Shown one piece after another: positions 53,222-64,000 of a DNA stretch of 64,000 nt. The number at the start of each line of letters is the position of its first letter. Within the stretch, counting starts at the first letter, position 1. The position numbers were made by a program, and so were the translations under genes. The notes beneath the pieces were generated by a model that made no database searches, was not told the origin of the DNA, and was given only the letters and a program-made list of their open reading frames with translations. The stretch is from Margaritifera margaritifera. Taxonomy: Eukaryota; Mollusca; Bivalvia; Unionida; Margaritiferidae. The stretch is from NCBI GenBank assembly GCA_029931535.1, contig JAQPZY010001692.1:2705001-2769000 (forward strand), in the 5' to 3' direction.

Positions 53222-53560
53222 CAGAAACCACTTTTCTTCTTTCAGTGACCTTGACCTTAGACATTTTCACCCTGAAATTGATAGGTTCTTCCTTATCCCA
53301 AGTCACACAAAGTTTGGTAACTGTAGATGGTGGAGAACTGAAGTTATTGTGTGGAAACCGTTTTTCTTTTTTCAGTCACAGTGACCTTGACATTGGAGCT
53401 TTTGACCCCAAAATCAATTGGGTTCTTCCTTACCCCAAAGTGCATTAAGTCATCCACAAAGTTTTGTAACTGCTGATGGTGGACAACTTGAGTTACTGTG
53501 CTGAAACGAACTTGGTAGCAGAGAGATGGACAGATGGATGGACACACAGACATACATAAT
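53222..53560 (+). repeat. CAGAAACCATTTTTCTTC-family array, short copy
   Basis: About two units (CAGAAACCACTTTTCTTCTT, GGAAACCGTTTTTCTTTTTT) and the terminal module (CTTGGTAGCAGAGAGATGGA, GGACACACAGAC, then GCTCTGCCTTATAGC). Related to 22836-23735. Confidence 0.8.
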
Positions 53561-54346
53561 AACATATATGCTCTGCCTTATAGCAAAGGAATAATAAACT
53601 GTGGGAACCATATGATCGACTGCACTCAAGGTGTATCACTGCATTAGTGGGTCATACCAAAAGTACAAGTATGTGCCCAGATTTAGGCTTTATGTACTTT
53701 GTGAAATTTTGTTTGTGAGAGGTAATCCAATCTGTGCACTGATATTCCACAATATAGGTACTGACGTAGTCCTAGAAATAGGATTCAGCTCAACAATGAT
53801 AAGACAAAAAAATATCCCAGCTTGAGCTAAGTCATCCCACGCCTGCTCAACATAAAAAGAACATTCCTGCTTTCTATAGATTGTTCGACCTACTTCTGCC
53901 CCCTGCCACTATTGTTTTCTTTCATGTTTTTCTTTTCCCAAATGAAACAATGAATTAAATATAGTGAGCCTTCAAGTTTTTAGAAAAGGTAATACTTGGC
54001 ACATTACTGTACTACACAGACAGACAATAAAATAATAAAAAAAATTCTTATGCCCAATATTGGAGCAAAATCTGTTTTTGTGATACATTTTACTTATACG
54101 AGGACTGCAGACAAAGGAATAAATTATATGTCACTGTTATTGCAGTGGGATGTTCTCTTATGTCATATTAAAAGGCCTATGTCCCTTAACTCTGTGGGGG
54201 ATTGAAGTCAGTTACTTCCCCATAATCTGATAGGTAATGCCACCAGAAAACCCTGTCCAACAAATCTCTCACCCTGTGTTTTAGTACCTCTCCCTCTTTG
54301 TTACAATTATGTTTTCTTTACCAAGAAAATTATTTTACCACAATAA

Positions 54347-54379
54347 TGCCTAGGGATAAAATATGTTTATCCCTAGGCA
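54347..54379. repeat. Perfect 14-bp hairpin
   Basis: TGCCTAGGGATAAA and TTTATCCCTAGGCA flank a 5-base loop (ATATG). Confidence 0.9.
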
Positions 54380-55034
54380 CTGTAAACTGTTAACATAAGA
54401 AATTGTCACTTAAGTGACAAATATAGACAAGGTTTTTCAATATAAATATCAAGGTATATATCTTTTATTTTTCTGTAATTTCAAGACAACAAAGTCTTAA
54501 AAAACAACTTTTGTGTGTTTCTGGGACTACTTACGTTCAATAAATATATAAATAAATAAATAGTTAATCAAATAGGTATTTAAAAACAATTTCTCATTAT
54601 TTGATATTCCCTGGTAAGTACAGGAACTTCTTTACATCTTATATATATTCATTTTTGATAATAATTATTGGAATTTTTATAACCATGAATTAAATTTAAT
54701 CATCTTACGATGATGATGGTTCTGTTGGTGTTGTTGCCACTGTTGTTGCTAACTGATGATGCAAAAATGTACTAATTTGAATTCTTACTTCCAAACATTT
54801 CATCAATTACACAAGAGTTATTGACAATTAAATTATATTCAGTCAAGGTGTATTGGGCATTTTTTTCCCCCAGAGGTCAAAAGTTACATTTTAAAACAAG
54901 GTTTTAAGTGGTACTTATCTGGAGACTTTCATATTTTTTTTTCACCTTTATCTGAAAGGGTTTTCCTATTAATCTTTCACTGTTAAGCTAAATGTACTTT
55001 AAAGAGACCATATTTTTAGAACAATGATTTTTTT

Positions 55035-55037
<3 letters not shown>

Positions 55038-55082
<45 letters not shown>

Positions 55083-55086
55083 AATA
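55038..55086. repeat. (AAT)n microsatellite
   Basis: About 14 AAT units followed by AAAT units. Confidence 0.95.
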
Positions 55087-56832
55087 ATTTTTTAAAACAA
55101 ATCCTTGAAGATTAAGTCACTGAATGGTTGGTATAATAAAAAACATTTTAGAACCAGGTATTTCAGAAGCTAAATATTTGATATCATTAATTTAAAAAAA
55201 GGTAACAAGATTTTTTGGGGGGATTGCATATCTCGACTAAACTGTTAACATAAGAAATTGTTAAAATAAGAAATAATTTTACCATTCTAGTATACTTGCC
55301 ACAATATTTACCAGTAATCTAAACAAGACTAAAATCATTCAAAAATAAAAATGTATGTCATGGTGATCTAATAATTGTATGGTGGCCTATAATGATACCA
55401 GATGCTTCCAACTATAAAGTTTAATGATCATAGGATAAAATCACATTAATACAGTGGTAAATAGAAGCCCACCTAAAAAAATTGAACCATGTTCAAGTTT
55501 TTTACACTGACCAGCACACTACTTGATAGGAAAAATATCAAAAGGTTCCCAGTAAACATTAGTATAATTGATAAGAAACACATCTACAAAGAATAAACAT
55601 CATAGGTGTCAATTTTATGACTACAGACCAAGTGTTTCACAGATACTGTCAAAAGTCAGTAAAGCATGAAAAGCATGACAAGGGAGAAAAAAAATGTAAC
55701 ATGATATGGTAGTGTAATACTTCAAATACTTTCATGTAATAAAATTCCATGACCATGGGATGAAGAATCTATCAAAGACCTATAACTAAATAGAAACATT
55801 TAGCTACATTTAAGTAAGCTTATAGCCAAGTCAAAACTGTAATGTCCTAGTTTTTGAACACTACCTAACCCCTACCGCCCCCGGTCAAATTGTAACATAT
55901 TCCCTGTAATAATTATTAATAAGTAACAACCCTGAAAATAATACATACATGTATCATAATTTGGTGATTTGATGAAAGTAATAATCATATGGGTATAATT
56001 AGGAACTTGCCCGAAAAATTAAACTTGAAACCAAGTCCCATGTGTATACATTTTAAGACCCTAAAACCTGACCAGAGTCAAAATGAGATATATACACAAA
56101 ACTGCAAACATGTTTTGTTCTGAGTCGCTGGAAAGGATGAATCTGATACGGCATAGAGATACGTCAAGGCTGTTAGGCCGTGACATATTCATAAACCATA
56201 TCAAACAAGTTCTTTCTCCCAACTCAGAACAAAACATGAATGCGGTTTTGTATTTATTACCTACACCCCACTTTTACACTTTCAAAATATTTTTAGCTTT
56301 ACTGTATTCAAAACGAATTGTCATTTATAAAAGTCTGATTCACTGCATCTAAAAATATCTACGTGCGGACGTCAAAGAAGTATTTCGAATCTGGGTGTGT
56401 GATATGGAAATATGGATTGAACAGCCATATATCAAATGCCAGATCATAAATGTAAGTTTAAATGGGTATGTAATAAATTCTTGGATAAAATACTGATACT
56501 GATAATTAGCAATAATCCTACCAGAATCCCACCCCCACAGAATGATAAATGAAGGAGATATAGACATAATAACAACTTGCCCCAAAATTTTAAACAAGGT
56601 GGGATGTGGATGACCCTATTGATTACAGGGCGACTACATAAGCTCTCCTTATTCTTTGAATAGTGGAGCTCAAAATGAAGGAAAGATATGAAGCTTTGAG
56701 AATATAACACAACACAAATGAAAGAAAAACATCAATCAGGAAATGATTTAAAATATTTGATATTTAAAATATTTTTCATTTATTTATTTTGAAATCTTTT
56801 CCTATAAAAACTATGAACCTTCTCACATCAAT

Positions 56833-57015
56833 GAAGCCACTGCGTCTCAGTGGTTAGCATGCCGGACTCATGACCAAAAGGGTGCAGATTTGAATCCTAT
56901 AACTAGATCAGTCCAGGTTGGCTACTGTGGTGGGTCCTTGGGCAAGGCTCTTTACTCCAAATACCTTGGCACTAAATAACCTACTTGTGCTGTTGTTCCA
57001 TAACACACCAAAAAA
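56833..57015 (+). mobile_element. tRNA-derived SINE, family A
   Basis: The head has GTCTCAGTGGTTAGCATGCC (A box) and GGGTGCAGATTTGAATCCTA (B box) ~35 bp apart. A conserved body follows (GGTCCTTGGGCAAGGCTC, TTTACTCCAAATACCTTGGC, ACTAAATAACCTAC) and a short A-rich tail (CACACCAAAAAA). Other copies: 61226-61415 (+), 28440-28625 (-), 17270-17445 (-). Confidence 0.8.
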
Positions 57016-57306
57016 TCGAACCAGTCAGATCAAAGAAAAACATTCTGATAGGAAAATTATTCTGAAAATTACAAGAGATATTGGCAATCACTGTGTCTAA
57101 AATATATTATACCCTGTCTTGATTAACATTAGAAATCTTTGTAAATATCATTATTAAGTAATATATAGTTAAAAATCAGAACAGTTTTTAAAAACAAGGA
57201 AAGGAAAGCAAATTTGAAAAAAATATTATTGCTGAGAGCAAAAACAACTGTTCTCAAAAATTTGTAACAAAAAATTTACATCCAATTACTGGCAAAATTA
57301 TAACAA

Positions 57307-59328
57307 GAGTCCCTAGAAGGGACTGACACTCTACTGGGCAAAAAGAATTTCCAGGAATTCAAGAAAAGTCCATTTCTTCCTTTTAACTGTTGAGCGTTGA
57401 AAGGATCTCTGAGCTTCTTCAGTAATAACAAGATTTAAAATTAGCTGCTGTAGTGCATATAGTGGATGTCAGCTTGGTACCATTTTCATTTAGGGCAAAG
57501 TAGACATCATTAGACATATTTTGCTGAAAAAGCCCATGTCGTAATGATCATCTATTCAACGGGAATAGTGACAACAAGATTTTTAAGACAGTCATCGAGG
57601 CAGCCATATTGGATGTACACTGGCACCATTTTCATTTAACACCAACTAGATATCATAAGAAGTCTATTGGTGAAAATCCCATTTTGATATAACCATCCAT
57701 TTGGGAGGAGCAGAAATAGCAATATTTTCAAGATATGACTTTCCATTCAGGAGTAGTAGCAAATAACAAGATGTTCAAGCTGGCTGCTATATTTGATGTC
57801 AGATCGGCACCATTTTGATTTAAGACCAACTAGACACGATAAGAAGTCTTTCGGCAAAAATCTCATGTTGATACGACCATCCATTCAGGATAAGGAGCAA
57901 TTACATGATATTTAAGATTACTGCCATTTCAGCCATATTGGATGTCAGATTGGCAACATTTTTATTTACGACCAGCTAGACATCATAAGAAGTCTTTAGT
58001 GAAAACCCTTTGTTGATATGACCATCCATCTAGGAGGAGTAGCATTTCCAAGATGGCCACTGTGGCAGCCATATTGGACTTCAAATTGGTACCATTTTCA
58101 TTTAGGACCAACTACACATTATAAGAAGTTTCTTTTAGGGAAAACGCCATGCTGACATTACCATCCACTCAGGAGGAGTAGCAATAATAAGATTTTCAAA
58201 ATAGCTGCCATAGCAGTCATATTGGATATCAGATCAGCACCATTTTCATTTAGGACAAACTAGACATTATAAGAAGTATTTTAGTGAAAACCCCATGTTG
58301 ATATGACCATCCATTCAGGAGGAGTAGCAATAAGAAGATTTCCAAGATGGCCACTGTGGCAGCCATATAGGATGTCCGAGCAGCAACAATTTCATATAGG
58401 ACCAAGTAGACCACTTGATGAATGTGTATGTAGAGTTTCATGGCAATCCTCCAAGTAGTTTAGGAGGAGTAGCGGTAACAAACTTGTGTGACCATCCATT
58501 CAGGATGACTAGCAATAACATTTTCAAGATGGCTGCCATGGTTGCCATATTGGATGTCAGATTGGCACCATTTTCATTTTGGACCAACTAGACATCATAA
58601 GAAGCCTTTTAGTAAAAACCCCATGTTGGTATGACCATCCATGTAGGAGTAGTAACAACAATACGATTTTTAAGACTGCCACTTTGGCAGCCATATTGGA
58701 TATCAGATTGGCACCATTTTCATTTTGAACCAACTAGACATCATAAGAAGTCTTTTAGTGAAAATGTATTGATATGATCATCCATTCAGAAGTAGTAATA
58801 ACAAGAATTTCAAGATGGCTGCTGTGGCTGCCATACTGGATGTCAGATGAGCACCATTTTCATTAAGTACCAACTGGACATCATAAGAAGTCTTTTAGTG
58901 AAAACAACATGTTGATATGACCATCCATGTAGGAGAAGTAGCAATAACAAGATTTACAAGACGGCTGCCATGGCAGTCATATTGGATGTCAGATTGGCAC
59001 CATTTTCATTTAGGACCAAGTAGACATCATAAGAAGTCTTTCAGCGAAAACCCGATGTTCATATGACCATCCATTCAGGAGGAGCGATAACAAGATTTTC
59101 AAGACGGCAACTTTGGTGGTCATATTGGATATGCAAGCAGCACCATTTTCATTTAGGACCATGTAGACCATAGGATGAATGTGTATGTAAAGTTTCATGG
59201 CAATCCTCCAAGTAGCTTAGGAGGAGTAGCGATAACAAACTTGTGCTAACAGATGACAAATATTGGATGACAGACACAGACAACAGACCATCCCATAAGC
59301 TCTTCTGGTCTATGACCACTAGAGCTAA
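57307..59328 (+). repeat. Satellite-bearing element, copy R7 (longest, composite)
   Basis: 5' hairpin module (GAGTCCCTAGAAGGGACTGA), ~12 units and a full 3' module ending CTCTTCTGGTCTATGACCAC and TAGAGCT. Unit spacing measured at GCCATATTGG is 140-146 (58544, 58690, 58830, 58976, 59119). A truncated internal 3' module (GGCAATCCTCCAAGTAGTTT ... ACAAACTTGTGTG, 58380-58488) is followed by further units, so two elements have recombined. Confidence 0.9.
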
Positions 59329-60330
59329 ATGTAAAGGCAGTAATTGATATTTCAAAATTATGCTGTGGTAGGATTAGTGTTAATCTGAATTATATGGACC
59401 TATTTTTCCTGTGGCACCACCTAGTTGGGAGATAATTGACTAATGAATGTTTCCACATTTTAATACAAGTTCAAACAAACATGTTTTCACATTACAGTTG
59501 TTGTGTTGCATGGAGTACTCATTATCTGCACAAAATCCATCATTTTTACCTGAAATGACCATGCAAACAATACATTTCTACATTAGTGGCTGGTTGGCTT
59601 GTTGTAGCGTGACGTCACACATAACAGCAATTAAGAGCACTGATGTGTGCTCCTGCATGTCATCAGAGGCTACTGATGTAGGCCAAATTTTTTGAGCTGG
59701 TACACATGTTCCATGTTAAAAGGGTCTTAAAATTTTTAAGAGTTAGATTTATATATAAAAACTGAAATTGTACATTAAGGATTTTAAATTTGTTTGCCTT
59801 TGTCTTTGTTTTGTACGCCTTTTGGGGGGATGCCTAAACTTACTCTGTGCAATATTGCCAAGATTGTGCGGACATGCAATTAAACCCTATACATACATAC
59901 CGACATACATGTACATTCCTACCTACCTACATAAATACATACATACTTGACATCTATATAAAGGGCACCTGTTCAGAAAGGACAAAATGATCTGGTTCCC
60001 TAAGACTCCTTTATAAACAGGTTTCAATTTATTTCAAGATTTTTGTAAATGTTAGGTCACACCTACACTCAGGACTGTTATACTGAACAGGTGAAAGATG
60101 ATTCCTAGTGTATTTAAGGTACAAATTTAGGCAATCAAAGTAACAAAGTTTCATTTCAAATGGAAGCTGAATACTTTAAAACAAAACTATAACAATGAAG
60201 ACAAACTCATTGCTGACAATGAGAAGTGACACCAATATCTCACTATCTGTGTTATACAGTGTACAAGTAAATTCGCTGCTTTATCTCTTTTACAGAATAA
60301 AGTGAGATCTCCCTGAAGAACAGAGAAAGA
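59329..60330. other. Unassigned DNA
   Basis: A perfect CRE-like palindrome, GTGACGTCAC, lies at 59609-59618 with no gene seen nearby. A TACA-rich simple repeat is at 59890-59945. Confidence 0.4.
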
Positions 60331-60339
60331 TATTCTAGT

Positions 60340-60840
60340 ATCTAATCATGCCACATCTAGAACACTGCTAATCTATCTGGGCTATAGTGATAACCAAAAA
60401 TCAAGAAAGACAACTGAAATTTCAAAAAAGAGCACCTGGAGTTATTCTTGATGCTGATTTAGATACACCTTCAACAAATCTTTTAAAAACCCTTATGTGG
60501 CTTCCATTTCAAAAGAGAACTTGACTTCAAAATGGTTTACTAGTCTACAAATTCCTAAATGGGTTGGCTCCTGATTATCTTAAAATGTCAAATTTGTGGA
60601 AAATGTACAAATGTACGAACTAAGATCCATCTCAAACAACAATTTACATGTATATTTACCTAAACCAAATTCAGAGTTTTATAACAAAAGTTTTGCTTTT
60701 TCTGGAGCCAAACTATGCAATTTCATTCGACCCTATATAAGGTCAGCTGACTCATCCATGGAGTTTTTAAGAAGCATCCTAGTCGGTTAAGAAGCATCTT
60801 TATCAACATCTACAGAAACAATCATTTGTATGATTTTGTG
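60340..60840 (+). pseudogene. Non-LTR retrotransposon, 3' end of RT ORF (decayed)
   Basis: Translated with frame changes it reads MPHLEHC, then IVITKNQERQLKFQKRAPGV, ILDADLDTPSTNLLKTLMWL, LVYKFLNGLAPDYLKMSN, YLPKPNSEFYNKSFAFSGAK and IRSADSSMEFLRSIL. This is the well-known C-terminal tail of Jockey/CR1-group LINE polymerases (PHLEYC...VYKxLNGLAPxYL...FSGAKLWN). At least five stops and frameshifts are present. The catalytic RT core is not in the window. The 64-codon frame at 60596-60790 is only the last part. Confidence 0.8.
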
Positions 60841-61225
60841 TAATTCAGTACTACTCTTCTTTAAAACAATGTACTTTCATGTACTCAAAATGTAAAGTCT
60901 TACACAGGTACACTACTAATCTTTGGATGAATCCTGTATGTACTCATCTTTAATTCCTTGTACACATTTTATAGCAGTAGCTGATCAATTATCTAGTTTT
61001 ACTAGCACTGTTGACTGAAGACACAACTTGTAAAAATCATATATATGTAATTGTAGAAGGCCTCATGGAAGATTATTATTATTATTGTACATGACTCCAT
61101 AGAAACTGAATCATTCTTATAAATAAATGCCATTATAGGTCTGCAGAGCAAAAATAATGTAGTAAACAGACTAAACTAAACCATTTCAGAATGTCACCCC
61201 CCGTGGGCTTAGGGATGTAGAAAAG

Positions 61226-61415
61226 CCTGATGTGCCTCAGTGGTTAGCTTTCTGGACTCGCGACAAAAAGGGTATGGATTTTAATCCTATGATTGGATCA
61301 GCCTGGGTCAGCTACCGCGTTGTGTACTCGGGCAAGGCACTTTACTCCAATTGCCTTAGCACTAAATAACCTACCTGAGTTACTCTGCGGTAAAGCACCA
61401 AACCACACCATTTCT
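61226..61415 (+). mobile_element. tRNA-derived SINE, family A
   Basis: TGCCTCAGTGGTTAGCTTTC (A box), GGGTATGGATTTTAATCC (B box, decayed), ACTCGGGCAAGGCACTTTAC and AGCACTAAATAACCTACC. It is colinear with 56833-57015. Confidence 0.75.
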
Positions 61416-61707
61416 GAATGTAAATAGGTACGTGCACTGTATGCCTTCAGGTGTGCATAGAATACAGGTCATGAACTACCCATGCTTCCTTATTTTTGGG
61501 TATTGGCATGGTCTGTTTACAACAATATAAATTATCTTTGTCAAACTATATTTCAGGACTCGAAAAAATCTACACATCTGCTTGTTTCAGCTAGTACAGT
61601 AGTGGATTTGTAATGATGAACTTTTTTTCCTCTATATAAACTGCAAAAAATTACAATCCAATAATACCGTTGCTTGTCTGGTAGGACAAGTAGCAATTAA
61701 AAATAAG

Positions 61708-61766
61708 GTTTGGTTTGGTTTGGTTTTGTGGGGTTTAATGCCCTTTTTCAGCACATGATAGGCTAT
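61708..61766 (-). mobile_element. SINE family B, left part (interrupted)
   Basis: The 3' tail ((GGTTT)n) and GGGTTTAATGCCCTTTTTCA body on the plus strand are cut at 61766 by the hAT element. The sequence resumes at 63211. Confidence 0.85.
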
Positions 61767-63210
61767 TAGGGGTGAAACGATACACCTCTGCCACGTATCG
61801 ATACGATTCTCGATAAACAGCCTACGACACGATACATTATCGATACACATATCAACTTGATGGTCTTTTTATCTTTAGAAGGTCTGTCAATGGTAGGGTG
61901 GTGCATTTTGTACGTGTTGACATGTTGGGTGTATTTCCAGTATGCAGATTACAAACAAACATAGACTTATCATCTGTTCAGATGCCATTCTCATCCTTGA
62001 CAAGATTTTTAAAAAATTAATAATACTTCCAAACAGACTACCTGTTAGCTGTTAATGATTTTTATTCAACCTTTTAGGCCATTTCAGGCAGACTCATCCT
62101 GGTCACCACGCTCTTTGTTTTGCATTGAATTAATGTTTTTAAAATATCTTATTACCAATTTCATGTCTTCACTTAAATTTTGTAGGCATTACGGTGTTAT
62201 CTTCAAAACGGAAGAAACAGTGCTTTTTCCTTGTGCAAGGAAAATCTTATCTAGCACAACAAGTCTGAGTGTGGGAGTGGAGATGACTAACAACCAAATC
62301 CTACACATTGTACTTCCTGTCAGTGAAAAAGGAAATTATTGACAACACCCACTCCCCATATACAAAGGTGGTTATAACTCGTGCGGTTTGGAATCTGCCC
62401 CCTTGCCGATTCTGTGCTAAATTTTTTTTAAAAGTTTTTTTAATCCCATCGGCACGTTCGGTCGCTGATTACATATATCAACAAAAAAGGAGACATTCCA
62501 AACTTATTCCCCGTGTACGATTTAAGTACTTTACAGATCATTTAATGGACACTTTCTATTTGGATAGAGTTTGGATGCCAATATTTCCGGTATGTCACGC
62601 AGTATACACGCTACAGTTAGTTATGATTGGTGGTTATTGTTTTACCCTGGACTTAAACAAACAATAACTACTAATCGGAATTCAATGTAATATATTTCAC
62701 TGTGTGACACACCGGAAGTGTAGCCTTCAATTGGATCGAAGATGCGATGCAACAGATAAATTTTGCGGAAAAGTGGTTATTAAATGATCAGTAAAGTACT
62801 TAAATCATACATGGGGAACAAATCTGCAATGTCTTCTTTCCGTTGATATATGTTATCAGTGGCTGAAAATGCAGAAGGGATAAACTAATTAGCATGGAAT
62901 TGGGGTGGGGGAAGAGGGCAGATTTCGAACCACGTGAGTTAATCACCTTGTGTTAATTTGTAGAAAGCGAGTGGATGTTGTCAATAGTTTTTATTTTTTA
63001 CTGACAGAAATGAGTACATGTACTTGCTACGGCTGTCTCAGATGAATTCTCAATTTAAAGAATGAAAAGGCAAATGACTAATAATTATTCCCGACTGCCG
63101 AAGATTAAAGTAACTTGCATAGAGTAAGTATCGTTTTGTATCGATTCTTTCCCTATTGTATCGATATGGGTATCGATATAGAAAAAGTATCGATTAATCG
63201 TTTCACCCTA
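61767..63210. mobile_element. Non-autonomous hAT element (1,444 bp) nested in a SINE
   Basis: Ends TAGGGGTGAAACGAT and ATCGTTTCACCCTA (one indel) are flanked by a perfect 8-bp target duplication TAGGCTAT (61759-61766, 63211-63218). Subterminal regions are full of GTATCGATA-type motifs (61794-61850 and 63130-63195). The interior has two short frames (62055-62342 and 62308-62667) with no recognisable transposase signature. Confidence 0.92.
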
Positions 63211-63218
63211 TAGGCTAT

Positions 63219-63409
63219 ACATGGTGGCCAGTATATTTGGTGGAGGAAGAACCTGGGAAGAACCACTGACCCACAGTAAGCTATTGTCAACCATTTCTCA
63301 CATACCCACATTGGTCGAGCCAAGACTCAAACTCACGTGGACAGAGGTGTCATGTGTGAGTGATCTGTAAAGGCAAGCGCATTAGACCAATCGGCCACCT
63401 GGGGCCCCC
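63219..63409 (-). mobile_element. SINE family B, right part (tRNA head)
   Basis: Continues the SINE after the hAT insertion. Minus strand GGTGGCCGATTGGTCTAATG and ACGTGAGTTTGAGTCTTGG are the A and B boxes, as in 48212-48470. Confidence 0.85.
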
Positions 63410-63558
63410 ACCTTTAAAATAAACTCTGATTTATATACTTCGTGCTTACAGTTAACTATAAAATTTAGTTTTAAGGATGACCAATTTAAGACCCCCACAT
63501 GTCTCTGATATTCTCCATGTGAAAATAATTTAACTCTTGGGAATAATAATAACAACAA

Positions 63559-64000
63559 AAGTCTCTCAAGGGACTGATGCTCTGCTGTCCAAAAGAATGC
63601 CCGGGAATTAAAGATAAGACCATTTCTTCGTTTTGACTGCTGAGTGTTGAAACCATCACTGATATTCTTGAGCAATAAGATTTTTAAATTAGTCGCTGTG
63701 ACAGCCATATTGGATGTAAGATCAGCGCCATTTTCATTTACAACAAACTAGACACCATTAGAAGACTTACTGTGAAAACCCCAAGCCAATATGACCATCC
63801 ATTCTGGAAAATTGTTCACAAGATTTTCACTATGTTCACTGTCGCAGCCACATTGATGTCTGTGGGGCACCATTTTTATTTAGGACCAACTAGGTATCAT
63901 AAGAAGACTTTTGGTGAAAACACTATGCCGATATAAGCACCAATTCTGGAGGAGCCGCTATAACAAGATTTTCAAGATGGCCACCATGGTGGTCATTTTG
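63559..64000 (+). repeat. Satellite-bearing element, copy R8 (runs off the window)
   Basis: 5' hairpin module (AGTCTCTCAAGGGACT), GGGAATTAAAGATAAGACC, GTGTTGAAACCATCACTGAT and then units up to the window edge. Confidence 0.85.

Larger units (their letters stand above)
53561..56832. other. Unassigned AT-rich DNA
   Basis: No gene recognised. It includes a perfect hairpin (54347-54379), a palindrome (54405-54418), a ~24-bp direct repeat (54383 and 55238) and an (AAT)n tract (55038-55086). The 89-residue plus frame at 56083-56352 has no recognisable features. Confidence 0.4.

Noticed and set aside
54723..54766. Possible 44-bp minus-strand microexon (LATTVATTPTEPSS) with CAG acceptor and GTAAGA donor
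   Set aside because: Too short and low-complexity to support without transcripts.
62055..62667. Two ORFs inside the hAT element as transposase
   Set aside because: No BED finger, catalytic DDE context or hAT dimerisation motif could be recognised.

Overview
This is eukaryotic, AT-rich, repeat-dense DNA. It is most likely intronic or intergenic sequence from a marine invertebrate, and my best guess is a mollusc. That guess rests on tRNA-derived SINEs, ~140-150 bp satellite-like arrays whose wording (for example GGGCCATAACT, and GACAGA...CATAAGCTC hairpin ends) I associate with bivalve and gastropod genomes, and animal-type splice sites. It is inference; no marker gene fixes the species. I see no bacterial genes, rRNA or CRISPR.

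The most important content is three copies of one DIRS-type (tyrosine-recombinase) retrotransposon, all on the minus strand: copy 1 (4222-10681, decayed), copy 2 (33681-40524, nearly intact) and copy 3 (41802-48144, recently broken). Copy 2 shows the full DIRS architecture: 158-bp identical inverted terminal repeats, an internal complementary region whose two halves are perfect reverse complements of the two outer ends, a gag-like ORF with a Cys/His cluster, RT-RNase H with YFDD, and a tyrosine recombinase with R/HxxR/Y. The copies carry informative lesions: copy 1 lost its internal complementary region, and copy 3 lost 192 bp at the gag-RT overlap. A heptameric GACCGGT array inside gag varies in length between copies and breaks the gag frame.

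The rest is layered repeats. Eight loci (216-590, 3596-4221 plus 10682-10855, 10999-12082, 15838-16445, 21553-22613, 30720-32153, 57307-59328, 63559-64000) belong to one modular family: a 5' hairpin module, a run of ~145-bp units with an AAGATGGCNGC core, and a 3' hairpin module. Three unrelated ~135-150 bp arrays (13479-14455, 22836-23735 with 53222-53560, 50140-50400 with 51640-52140) have a similar layout. DNA transposons with visible 8-bp target duplications lie at 25925-26095, 49249-49434 and 61767-63210 (the last nested in a SINE), with a weaker candidate at 26472-27290. There are at least three tRNA-derived SINE families, a foldback palindromic MITE-like family, a three-copy interspersed repeat (27.4, 32.2 and 52.5 kb) and a decayed non-LTR retrotransposon 3' end (60.3-60.8 kb).

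Host coding sequence is sparse. One minus-strand exon (14806-15020) resembles the N-terminal Gln-rich helix of class IIa histone deacetylases. One plus-strand terminal exon (28755-28837) is followed by a polyadenylation signal. A coiled-coil gene fragment (583-1025, frameshifted) and a zinc-finger-like fragment (50670-51032) are probably pseudogenes or transposon debris. The two candidate host exons lie on opposite strands, so at least two genes, or a gene within an intron, are implied.
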